A program made the position numbers and the translations under genes. Source: an uncultured Opitutales bacterium (lineage in GTDB: Bacteria > Verrucomicrobiota > Verrucomicrobiia > Opitutales > UBA2995). From it: a stretch of 7,923 bases of DNA. The notes beneath the pieces were generated by a model. The model saw only the letters and a list, made by a program, of their open reading frames with translations. It ran no database searches and was not told the DNA's origin. The stretch's first letter is position 1; the number at the start of each line of letters is the position of its first letter. The DNA is taken from the NCBI GenBank assembly GCA_937920335.1, contig CALGUT010000379.1:1-7923 (forward strand), given 5' to 3'. Of the stretch, positions 1 through 6,309 are shown in pieces.

Positions 1-2
1 GC

Positions 3-689
3 GATATCCCGGTGGGCGACATCGAGGAGACCATCCCTGATTTTCATAACACCCCACAACGCTACAAACGCTTGATGCAGTTGGTCGCAGTAAACCCACT
101 CGATCGCTTACACACTGTTGAAAATGAATTGGAATTTGTAAGGTCGTGCGAGGGCATCGTATCGAAACTCATTGACCTGCGTGATGCTGGAATGATCCCG
201 GTACGCGTCACCCATAACGATACCAAAATCAATAACGTCATGTTCGACGCTCAAACCGATGACGCGGTCTGTGTCATCGATCTCGATACCGTGATGCCCG
301 GTTTGGCACTCTATGATTTTGGGGATATGGTCCGAACCGCCGTCAGCCCGGCCGCCGAAGACGAACCAGACCTTTCCAAAGTGGTCGTCCGGATGCCGAT
401 CTTCGAGGCTCTCGCCGAAGGCTACCTGGACGGCTGCGACTGCTTGTGTGACGCCGAAATCGAAAACCTCGCCTTTTCTGGAAAACTCATTGCCCTTGAA
501 ACCGGTATCCGATTTCTCACCGATTATTTGCTCGGCGATGTCTATTTCAAAACCTCACGTAAAAACCAAAACCTCGACCGCGCTCGCACCCAGTTCCAAC
601 TCGTGCGACAACTCGAACATTGCGAACCCCAAATGCAAGCGTTCGTAGAACGCCTCGCGAAAGCCCGTAGGGTTAAGAAGGTCGGGTAG
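3..689 (+). CDS. NahK-like sugar kinase (aminoglycoside phosphotransferase fold), 5' truncated by window
   Basis: This is the C-terminal part of an APH-fold small-molecule kinase. The frame is open to the left edge, so the true start lies upstream; the GTG at 12 is only an internal codon. About 228 residues are visible, against roughly 350 for the family. Counting from that GTG, the catalytic loop THNDTKINN gives H68, D70 and N74. It is followed by the metal-binding segment VIDLDTVMPG (D90, D92) and then LYDFGD. These segments closely resemble N-acetylhexosamine 1-kinase (NahK), which phosphorylates GlcNAc or GalNAc at C1 with ATP in the cytoplasm. The N-terminal ATP-binding lobe is not visible, so the substrate is uncertain. 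By inference it could supply HexNAc-1-phosphate for UDP-HexNAc, the precursor used by the next genes. A repeat-filled gap of 76 bp separates it from the dehydrogenase. Confidence 0.85.
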   Translation, partial: DIPVGDIEETIPDFHNTPQRYKRLMQLVAVNPLDRLHTVENELEFVRSCEGIVSKLIDLRDAGMIPVRVTHNDTKINNVMFDAQTDDAVCVIDLDTVMPGLALYDFGDMVRTAVSPAAEDEPDLSKVVVRMPIFEALAEGYLDGCDCLCDAEIENLAFSGKLIALETGIRFLTDYLLGDVYFKTSRKNQNLDRARTQFQLVRQLEHCEPQMQAFVERLAKARRVKKVG

Positions 690-715
690 TGGATAGCGGA
701 TGTCGGATGTGCTGA
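688..715. repeat. short heptamer-like repeat after the kinase stop
   Basis: Directly after the kinase stop codon, the units AGTGGAT, AGCGGAT and GTCGGAT follow each other in a 7-bp register (688-708). The same stretch contains CGGATGT twice in tandem (697-710). The copies are few and imperfect, so this is a weak repeat. It adjoins the stronger 16-bp tandem repeat and shares its unit length with the tract inside the following gene. Confidence 0.6.
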
Positions 716-763
716 CTTCCCGACTTCAAGTCTTCCCGACTTCAATTCTTCCCGACTTTCGAA
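716..763. repeat. 16-bp tandem repeat, three copies, just upstream of the dehydrogenase start
   Basis: Three adjacent 16-bp units lie at 716-731 (CTTCCCGACTTCAAGT), 732-747 (CTTCCCGACTTCAATT) and 748-763 (CTTCCCGACTTTCGAA). Copies one and two differ at one base; the third diverges over its last five bases. The array ends 2 bp before the ATG at 766 and so fills the place of the ribosome binding site. The core CCCGACTTC could also pair, with one bulge, with GAAGGTCGGG at 677-686 around the kinase stop. Its function is unknown. Confidence 0.9.
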
Positions 764-765
764 CC

Positions 766-2226
766 ATGTCCCTTTTATCAAAAATCCAAAACAAAGAAGC
801 TGTCATCGGAGTCGTTGGACTCGGTTATGTCGGCTTGCCGCTTGCCGTAGAATTCGGCAAACAATTCAAAACCCTCGGCTTTGATATCAACCAGGAGCGG
901 ATCGATGAACTCAAGGCAGGAACCGACCACACTCTCGAATGCTCGCCTGAGCAATTAGGCTCCTCGACGCGCATAAGCTTTTCAACTGACCTGCAACAAC
1001 TGGAGGATTGCGATATCTACATCGTCACTGTTCCCACCCCAATTGATCAGAATAAAACGCCGGATCTCCGGCCTTTAATTGGTGCCAGCACAACCGTCGG
1101 CAAGGTCCTCAAGCCAGGAAACCTCGTGATTTACGAAAGCACTGTCTATCCAGGATGCACCGAAGAAGATTGTGTCCCGGTCCTGGAACGGGAAAGCGGC
1201 CTAAAATATATTTCAGGCGATCGTCCTGAGTCCCTAGTCTCTGGTCAACAGGCTGAGAGGGGAGGTCAGAGTGCGGAAGTCAACGGCCCCAAGGACCAAG
1301 GTCAAAGCACCAACAACCAAGGACTAGGCACCAACAACCAAGGACTAAGCACCAAGGACCAATCACCAAGGACCGAAAACGGTTTCTTCTGCGGCTACAG
1401 CCCGGAGCGCATCAACCCGGGGGACAAGGAACACACCGTCACCAAGATTCTCAAGGTGACGTCCGGATCGACTCCCAAGATCGGCAAAGTCGTCGATGCC
1501 CTCTATCAAACGATCATCACCGCAGGCACCCACCTCGCTCCCAGCATCAAGGTTGCCGAAGCTGCCAAGGTCATCGAAAACTCTCAGCGCGATATCAACA
1601 TCGCCTTTGTCAACGAGCTCGGCATGATCTTCCACCGCATGGGGATCGATACCAATGCCGTCCTTGAAGCAGCCGGCACCAAATGGAACTTCCTGCCCTT
1701 CCGTCCTGGCTTGGTCGGCGGTCACTGCATCGGAGTCGATCCTTACTACCTCACCCAGCGGGCGCAGCAATTTGGCTACCACCCCGAGATCATCCTCGCC
1801 GGTCGCAAACTGAACGACAACATGGGCAAAGAAGTGGCCCAGCGGGTCGTCAAGTTAATGATCAACAAGGAACACCGGGTCCGAGGCTCGAAGGTCTTGG
1901 TTCTTGGAATCACCTTCAAAGAAAATTGCCCTGACATCCGGAATTCCCGCGTCATCGATGTCATTGCCGAACTTCGGGAGTTTGGTTGTCAGGTTGAAAT
2001 CCACGATCCGTGGGCTAATGCCGACGAGGTCATGAAGGAATACGGAATCACCCTTCTCACCGAACGCCCCAACGGCGATCACAAAGCGGCCTGCGATGCC
2101 GTCGTCGTCGCCGTGGCCCACGATCAATTTAAAGAATTCGACTACGCCAAATTCTCCAAAGAAGGCTGCGTCATCTTTGACCTCAAGAGCATCCTCCCGG
2201 AGGGAGTCGCAGACGAAAGGCTGTAA
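766..2226 (+). CDS. UDP-N-acetylhexosamine 6-dehydrogenase (TviB/WbpA type) with repeat-derived insertion
   Basis: This cytoplasmic NAD-dependent enzyme oxidises C6 of UDP-GlcNAc (or UDP-GalNAc) to the uronic acid. From the ATG at 766 it is 486 aa. The N-terminal Rossmann motif is VGLGYVGLPLA (about 17-27), followed by ESTVYPGCTEED (124-135) and GYSPERINPGDKEHT (210-224). The catalytic cysteine is C321 in GGHCIGVDPYYL, and the C-terminal domain has GITFKENCPDIRNSR (381-395). The GYSPERINPGDKEHT and GVDPYYLT wording marks the TviB/WbpA branch rather than UDP-glucose dehydrogenase. The start at 766 is preferred because the ATG at 700 would add 22 residues encoded by tandem repeats. Relatives run near 425-435 aa; the excess is an insertion at about residues 149-205, where they pass directly from GLK to the FFxGYSPER segment. 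The following epimerase completes the UDP-GlcNAcA to UDP-GalNAcA route. Confidence 0.93.
   Translation: MSLLSKIQNKEAVIGVVGLGYVGLPLAVEFGKQFKTLGFDINQERIDELKAGTDHTLECSPEQLGSSTRISFSTDLQQLEDCDIYIVTVPTPIDQNKTPDLRPLIGASTTVGKVLKPGNLVIYESTVYPGCTEEDCVPVLERESGLKYISGDRPESLVSGQQAERGGQSAEVNGPKDQGQSTNNQGLGTNNQGLSTKDQSPRTENGFFCGYSPERINPGDKEHTVTKILKVTSGSTPKIGKVVDALYQTIITAGTHLAPSIKVAEAAKVIENSQRDINIAFVNELGMIFHRMGIDTNAVLEAAGTKWNFLPFRPGLVGGHCIGVDPYYLTQRAQQFGYHPEIILAGRKLNDNMGKEVAQRVVKLMINKEHRVRGSKVLVLGITFKENCPDIRNSRVIDVIAELREFGCQVEIHDPWANADEVMKEYGITLLTERPNGDHKAACDAVVVAVAHDQFKEFDYAKFSKEGCVIFDLKSILPEGVADERL
1229..1378. repeat. heptanucleotide tandem repeat inside the dehydrogenase gene
   Basis: From 1288 to 1378 the sequence divides cleanly into thirteen 7-bp units with consensus ACCAAGG. 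Exact copies sit at 1295, 1316, 1337, 1351 and 1365, all spaced by multiples of 7. A higher-order 21-bp unit (1309-1329 and 1330-1350) is repeated with one mismatch. The register appears to continue upstream to about 1229 in more degenerate form (AGTCCCT, AGTCTCT, GGTCAAC). Because 21 bp is seven codons, the protein shows a 7-residue repeat: GQSTNNQ, GLGTNNQ, GLSTKDQ. The result is a low-complexity polar segment in the enzyme. Confidence 0.93.
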
Positions 2227-2318
2227 GCCATTTTGTGGGAACTGAAGGGGGCTTAGCTCTACGTTAAAGGCGTTCTGCTTAAACTACAACAGAGACGCAC
2301 CCTCTCAAACAAATTTCT

Positions 2319-3308
2319 ATGCAACGCATCATAAAAAATTCACGCGTCCTCGTCACTGGTGGGGCCGGTTTTATCGGTTCAAATCTGGCTGAAGCTCTGC
2401 TTCAACAGGATAACGAGATCGTCTGCCTCGACAACTTCGCGACCGGCAAACGAGAGAATATTGCTCCTTTCCTGAAGTCTGACCATTTCACTCTAATTGA
2501 GGGGGATATCCGGGACCCTGAAGCTTGTGCCAAGGCCTGCGACGGTATCGACTATGTCCTCCATCAGGCCGCTCTTGGATCGGTGCCTCGTTCGATCAAT
2601 GATCCGATTACCACGAACGACGTCAATATCTCCGGATTCCTCACGATGTTGGTCGCGGCTCGCGATGCCAAGGTAAAGCGCTTTGTTTACGCGGCCAGTT
2701 CATCCACCTACGGTGATAGTGAGGCCTTGCCAAAGGTGGAGGATGTCATTGGTCGCCCACTGTCACCCTATGCGGTGACGAAGTATGTCAACGAGCTCTA
2801 TGCCGATGTCTTTGCCAAGACCTATGGTATGGAGACTATCGGTCTGCGCTATTTTAATGTCTTCGGCCGACGACAGGATCCCTATGGTGCCTATGCAGCC
2901 GTCATTCCGAAGTTTGCCATTGCTTTGATGAAAGGTGAAAGCCCGCATATCAATGGCGACGGTACTTATTCACGTGATTTCACCTATATCGAAAACGTGA
3001 TCCAGATGAATCAGCTTGCCGCAACGACGGAGAACAAGGATGCCATCAATACGGTTTACAACACCGCCTTTGAGGAGCGCACCACGCTGAATGAGCTCTT
3101 TGAAGCGCTGCGTGACGCCATGGCCAAATCAGTACCTGCGATTGCTGTGATTGATGCCACCTACGGTGAAAATCGTCTTGGTGACATTCCTCACTCATTG
3201 GCTGATATTTCAAAAGCCAAATCATTACTTGGATACGACCCTCAATACTCGATTGCTCAAGGTCTCAATGAGGCCGCGGAATGGTATGTAAAAAATTTGG
3301 AGGTTTAA
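2319..3308 (+). CDS. NAD-dependent UDP-HexNAc(A) 4-epimerase (WbpP/TviC type)
   Basis: This is an extended short-chain dehydrogenase/reductase of 329 aa, normal for the family. The N-terminal NAD site is GGAGFIG (14-20), with D38 ending the second strand. The catalytic residues are in AASSSTYGD (125-133) and Y151xxxK155 (SPYAVTKYVNE). Stretches such as HQAALGSVPRSINDPITTN, RYFNVFGRRQDP and INGDGTYSRDFTYI are those of WbpP and TviC, which interconvert UDP-GlcNAc/UDP-GalNAc and their uronic acids at C4. Directly after a TviB-type dehydrogenase, the likely reaction is UDP-GlcNAcA to UDP-GalNAcA. The 92-bp gap before the gene shows no clear Shine-Dalgarno motif, and I could not assign a promoter in it. 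The gene ends 18 bp before the neuB-like start. Confidence 0.93.
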   Translation: MQRIIKNSRVLVTGGAGFIGSNLAEALLQQDNEIVCLDNFATGKRENIAPFLKSDHFTLIEGDIRDPEACAKACDGIDYVLHQAALGSVPRSINDPITTNDVNISGFLTMLVAARDAKVKRFVYAASSSTYGDSEALPKVEDVIGRPLSPYAVTKYVNELYADVFAKTYGMETIGLRYFNVFGRRQDPYGAYAAVIPKFAIALMKGESPHINGDGTYSRDFTYIENVIQMNQLAATTENKDAINTVYNTAFEERTTLNELFEALRDAMAKSVPAIAVIDATYGENRLGDIPHSLADISKAKSLLGYDPQYSIAQGLNEAAEWYVKNLEV

Positions 3309-3326
3309 ATTAGAGATCTCAAGAAA

Positions 3327-4373
3327 ATGAACACTGAATTAATCATAGAAAACACTCCAATAGGGAATGGGCACCCGATGTTTATTATTGGTGAGGTCGG
3401 GCTAGCGCATGACGGCAGTTTGGGCATGGCGCATTCGTATATTGATGCTGTAGCTAATACAGGTGCAAATGCTGTGAAGTTCCAAACACACCTTGCGGAA
3501 TATGAAAGTTCACCATTCGAACAGTTTCGAGTGAAAGTATTTCCTCAGGATGAAACTCGATGTGATTATTGGAATAGAACAGCCTTTAATAAAAAGCAGT
3601 GGCACGAGCTTGCCGCGCACGCTCGAGAGGTAGAATTGATTTTTCTTAGTTCTCCATTTAGTCATGAAGCTGTCGATCTCTTGGAGACTTGCGGAATGCC
3701 GGCTTGGAAAATTGCTTCTGGGGAAGTTTCTAATCTTCCCCTACTACGCCGCTTGGCTGATACGGGTAAGCCAATACTAATATCTTCAGGTATGAGCTCT
3801 TGGCTGGAACTTGATGAGGCGGTGGGAACTTTGAAGTCATTGAAGGCGAGTTTTGGCATGTTTCAGTGCACTACTTCGTATCCCTGTCCTCCTGAAACTT
3901 GGGGTCTTAATATTATCGATGAGATTGAACAGCGATATAATTGCTGCACTGGTCTGAGTGATCATAGCGGTGATATTTATGCGGGTATTGCAGGGATGAT
4001 GAAAGGAGCATCAATGCTCGAAGTTCATGTGGTCTTTGATCGTGCTCAATTTGGACCTGATGTTAAATCTAGCTTAACTTTCGAACAGTTAGCGGCGCAG
4101 GTTCAAGGGATCAGACAGATCGAAACAGCAATAAGCAGGCCCGTTGATAAAGATGCTATTGCTGTAGCGACGGAAGAAACACGAAAGCTTTTCTCGAAGA
4201 GTCTATATGCAGCAGCAGATTTAAAATCCGGGCAAATAGTGTCTCAAGATGAAATTCTTATCCGAAAGCCACTGATCGGAATTCCCGCAGCCCAGTTAGA
4301 TTCAACTATTGGAAAAAAACTGATCCGACCTATTGAACGTAATCATCCAATTACATTGGATCACTTTGAGTAA
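3327..4373 (+). CDS. neuB: NeuB-family nonulosonic acid synthase with SAF domain
   Basis: The 348-aa protein has the two-domain layout of N-acetylneuraminate synthase, which condenses a C6 sugar (ManNAc in the classic case) with phosphoenolpyruvate. The N-terminal TIM barrel carries GEVGLAHDGS (22-31), KFQTHLAEYE (51-60), ILISSGMSS (150-158), CTTSYPCPPE (181-190), GLSDHSGD (209-216) and LEVHVVFDRAQFGPD (231-245). H213 and H234 match the two metal-ligand histidines of meningococcal NeuB, including their 21-residue spacing. The C-terminal SAF (antifreeze-like) domain spans about 288-348. Two positions look unusual: V233 replaces the usual K/R before the metal histidine, and K314 stands where relatives have the arginine of an RPG loop. 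The enzyme belongs to the NeuB superfamily without doubt, but its exact sugar substrate (Neu5Ac, legionaminic or other type) is open. It is followed after 10 bp by the NeuC-like gene. Confidence 0.9.
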   Translation: MNTELIIENTPIGNGHPMFIIGEVGLAHDGSLGMAHSYIDAVANTGANAVKFQTHLAEYESSPFEQFRVKVFPQDETRCDYWNRTAFNKKQWHELAAHAREVELIFLSSPFSHEAVDLLETCGMPAWKIASGEVSNLPLLRRLADTGKPILISSGMSSWLELDEAVGTLKSLKASFGMFQCTTSYPCPPETWGLNIIDEIEQRYNCCTGLSDHSGDIYAGIAGMMKGASMLEVHVVFDRAQFGPDVKSSLTFEQLAAQVQGIRQIETAISRPVDKDAIAVATEETRKLFSKSLYAAADLKSGQIVSQDEILIRKPLIGIPAAQLDSTIGKKLIRPIERNHPITLDHFE

Positions 4374-4383
4374 ACGAAAAATC

Positions 4384-5553
4384 ATGAAAGCTGGACGAAA
4401 AAGAAAAATCTGTGTTGTCGTAACTGCACGGCCAAGTTACAGCCGGATAAAAACAGCACTAAAGGCTATTCAAGAACATCCTAATTTGGAATTGCAACTC
4501 GTTGTAGCTGCTTCAGCATTATTGGATAGATACGGTAGCGTGGTAAATCAAATTGTTCAGGACGGTTTTAAGATTGATGAAAAAGTTTTTATGGTATTAG
4601 AGGGTGAAAACCCCACATCGATGGCGAAAACCACGGGATTAGGCATTATGGAGTTATCAACAGCGTTTTTAAACTTGAAGCCAGATATGGTTGTTTCGAT
4701 TGCTGATCGGTACGAAACGATCGCGACAGCGATAGCTGGATCTTATATGAATATTCCAGTAGCTCATATTCAAGGAGGGGAGGTGACGGGTTCAATTGAT
4801 GAAAAGGTACGCCATGCAGTTACGAAGTTATCAGACATTCATCTGGTCGCTTCAAAGTGCTCAATGGAACGGGTGTTGAAGTTAGGTGAAAATGCTGATT
4901 GCGTATTTGATACGGGTTGCCCATCCATTGATTTGGCTGCAGAGATGCTCGAGTCGCCAGAGCTTACTTTTAATCCAATGGTTAAATACCCAGGAGTCGG
5001 TAATAAACTAGATTTAAGGAATGGGTATATAGTCGTTATGCAGCATCCCGTAACGACTCAGCATGCCGAATCAAGGCAGCAGATTGAGGCGACTTTGAAA
5101 GCTGTTGCAAAGCAGCCCTATCCAGTTCTCTGGTTTTGGCCCAATGTCGATGCTGGTGCGGATGGCGTTTCCTCAGGAATTCGTCACTTTCGAGAAATTG
5201 GAGAAGCAGAGAATTTTTACTTCTTTAAAAATATGGCACCGCATGACTTTTTGAGGCTTTTGTATAATGCTCGATGTTTAGTTGGCAATAGTAGTGTAGG
5301 TATTAGAGAGTGCGCTTTTCTTGGTGTCCCTGTTGTTAACATCGGAGACAGGCAGAGTAATCGCACTCAAGGTAATAATGTGATTGATTGTGGCCACGAC
5401 CACCATGAAATATCAAAAGCAATAGAGCTTCAGTTTACAAGAAACGGGAGAACAGAAATTGATTGTTTATACGGGAAGGGAGACGCGGGGGAACAAATTG
5501 CTAATGTTCTAGCTACTGCGCAGCCACCTTTAGAAAAGAAGCTAGCATACTAA
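4384..5553 (+). CDS. neuC: NeuC-family hydrolysing UDP-GlcNAc 2-epimerase
   Basis: From the ATG at 4384 the protein is 389 aa, the usual NeuC length. It belongs to the UDP-GlcNAc 2-epimerase fold (GT-B-like). Hydrolysing members convert UDP-GlcNAc to ManNAc plus UDP, the first committed step of bacterial sialic acid synthesis. Visible signatures are VTARPSYSRIK (13-23), ADRYETIATA (107-116), HIQGGEVTGSIDEKVRHAVTK (128-148), MQHPVTT (219-225) and GNSSVGIREC (301-310). The TARPSYSRIK start and GSIDEKVRHAVTKLS segment are those of NeuC/LegG-type enzymes rather than of the non-hydrolysing WecB. A start at 4333 is possible but would overlap the preceding gene by 41 bp and add a 17-residue tail ahead of the first strand, so 4384 is preferred. 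No strong Shine-Dalgarno motif is present, and translation may be coupled to the upstream gene. Confidence 0.9.
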   Translation: MKAGRKRKICVVVTARPSYSRIKTALKAIQEHPNLELQLVVAASALLDRYGSVVNQIVQDGFKIDEKVFMVLEGENPTSMAKTTGLGIMELSTAFLNLKPDMVVSIADRYETIATAIAGSYMNIPVAHIQGGEVTGSIDEKVRHAVTKLSDIHLVASKCSMERVLKLGENADCVFDTGCPSIDLAAEMLESPELTFNPMVKYPGVGNKLDLRNGYIVVMQHPVTTQHAESRQQIEATLKAVAKQPYPVLWFWPNVDAGADGVSSGIRHFREIGEAENFYFFKNMAPHDFLRLLYNARCLVGNSSVGIRECAFLGVPVVNIGDRQSNRTQGNNVIDCGHDHHEISKAIELQFTRNGRTEIDCLYGKGDAGEQIANVLATAQPPLEKKLAY

Positions 5554-5556
5554 AGT

Positions 5557-5571
5557 ATCACTTTTAGTGAT
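5557..5571 (+). other. small perfect hairpin after the neuC stop
   Basis: ATCAC (5557-5561) and GTGAT (5567-5571) form a 5-bp stem with loop TTTTA, 3 bp after the neuC stop and followed by TTTATAAAT. The stem is short and AT-rich, so it would be at most a weak terminator or an mRNA end. A second 4-bp stem, GTCT/AGAC (5587-5598), follows in the same 57-bp gap. The repeat is visible in the sequence; any function is inference. Confidence 0.35.
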
Positions 5572-5610
5572 TTTATAAATTGTTTAGTCTTATTAGACCG
5601 TCGAACCATA

Positions 5611-6309
5611 ATGAATATTCTATCAATGATTCCAGCTCGCGGTGGATCTAAAGGAGTCCCGCGAAAAAATGTTCGGAGAGTCGCTGGGAAGCCATTGATT
5701 GCCTGGACCATAGAAGCTGCTCAGAGTAGCTGTGTGAGTGATTCATTTTTTGTGTCTACTGACGATACTGAAATTACTCAGGTAGCAAGAGAATGGGGTG
5801 CCGCTGTGAAGCCTAGACCAAGTGAACTTGCTGGGGACAAGACGCCAATGGTGGATGTGATACGGCATGTTTTCTTGGAGAATGAAAAAGAAGCAGGCAG
5901 GCAATTTGATTACTTTTTACTTCTGCAACCTACGGCCCCGATGAGGACTGGAGAGGACATTGATCAGGCATTAAAAATTCTTCAGGAATCAGGTGCAGAC
6001 AGTGTTGTCAGTGTGTATCAGGTCGAAGATGCGCATCCATCTAGGATGTATCACCAGGTTGGTGGTTGGTTGGAGCCGTTCTACCAAGAACCTCCAGGAT
6101 CGTTACGACAAGACTTGTCTGCTGTTTACCACCGGAACGGTGCTGTGTACGCTTGCAAGCGGGAGTTACTCCTAGATCGAGGTGAGTTGTGGGGTGGGAG
6201 AATCGCACCATATATCATGCCCCTATCACGCTCAGCAAATATTGATGCTCCGATTGATCTGGAGTGGGCTGATTTTCTGCTGTCTAGGGATAGAAAAGAT
6301 TCTGAATGA
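5611..6309 (+). CDS. neuA: CMP-nonulosonic acid cytidylyltransferase (NeuA family)
   Basis: This 232-aa enzyme activates a nonulosonic acid with CTP to its CMP-sugar, releasing pyrophosphate. The N-terminal nucleotide-binding signature IPARGGSKGVPRKN (7-20) is diagnostic. It is followed by FVSTDD (47-52), LLLQPTAPMRTGEDID (103-118), VVSVYQVEDAHPSRM (132-146), YHRNGAVYACKRE (173-185) and the terminal IDAPIDLEWAD (211-221). The length is that of a single-domain NeuA, with no extra esterase or phosphatase domain. It forms a set with the NeuB- and NeuC-like proteins just upstream. Its TGA overlaps the ATG of the hydroxyacid dehydrogenase by 4 bp (ATGA at 6306-6309), so the two are very probably made together. 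Which ulosonic acid it accepts cannot be read from the sequence; legionaminic-type enzymes share these motifs. Confidence 0.92.
   Translation: MNILSMIPARGGSKGVPRKNVRRVAGKPLIAWTIEAAQSSCVSDSFFVSTDDTEITQVAREWGAAVKPRPSELAGDKTPMVDVIRHVFLENEKEAGRQFDYFLLLQPTAPMRTGEDIDQALKILQESGADSVVSVYQVEDAHPSRMYHQVGGWLEPFYQEPPGSLRQDLSAVYHRNGAVYACKRELLLDRGELWGGRIAPYIMPLSRSANIDAPIDLEWADFLLSRDRKDSE

Noticed and set aside
313..648. Open frame of 111 aa on the + strand inside the kinase gene
   Set aside because: It is an out-of-frame reading of the conserved kinase catalytic region, rich in Ser/Pro/Lys with no known motif.
675..727. Intrinsic terminator after the kinase gene from GAAGGTCGGG pairing with CCCGACTTC
   Set aside because: The stem has a bulge, the loop is about 32 bases and no T tract follows.
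700..765. Upstream ATG at 700 giving the dehydrogenase a 22-residue N-terminal extension
   Set aside because: The extension is encoded almost wholly by tandem repeats and precedes the normal family N-terminus. The ATG at 766 places the first Rossmann strand at the usual distance.
1288..1378. CRISPR-like array
   Set aside because: Units are 7 bp and directly adjacent with no unique spacers, and they are translated within the dehydrogenase.
1363..1782. Open frame on the - strand opposite the dehydrogenase (139 aa)
   Set aside because: It mirrors a strongly conserved gene on the + strand and shows no recognisable domain. The same applies to the - strand frames at 542-781, 1855-2127, 6126-6344 and 7458-7667.
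2227..2318. Promoter or small RNA in the 92-bp gap before the epimerase gene
   Set aside because: No convincing -35/-10 pair with proper spacing and no strong stem-loop could be found by eye. The gap has no supported feature.
4333..4383. Upstream ATG at 4333 for the neuC-like gene
   Set aside because: It would overlap the neuB end by 41 bp and add residues unlike any NeuC N-terminus. The ATG at 4384 lies just before the conserved first strand.
3327..6309. Pseudaminic or legionaminic acid pathway as a firm call
   Set aside because: The dehydratase and aminotransferase genes typical of those routes are not in the window. The NeuC-type 2-epimerase excludes the standard pseudaminic route but not a legionaminic route with genes elsewhere.
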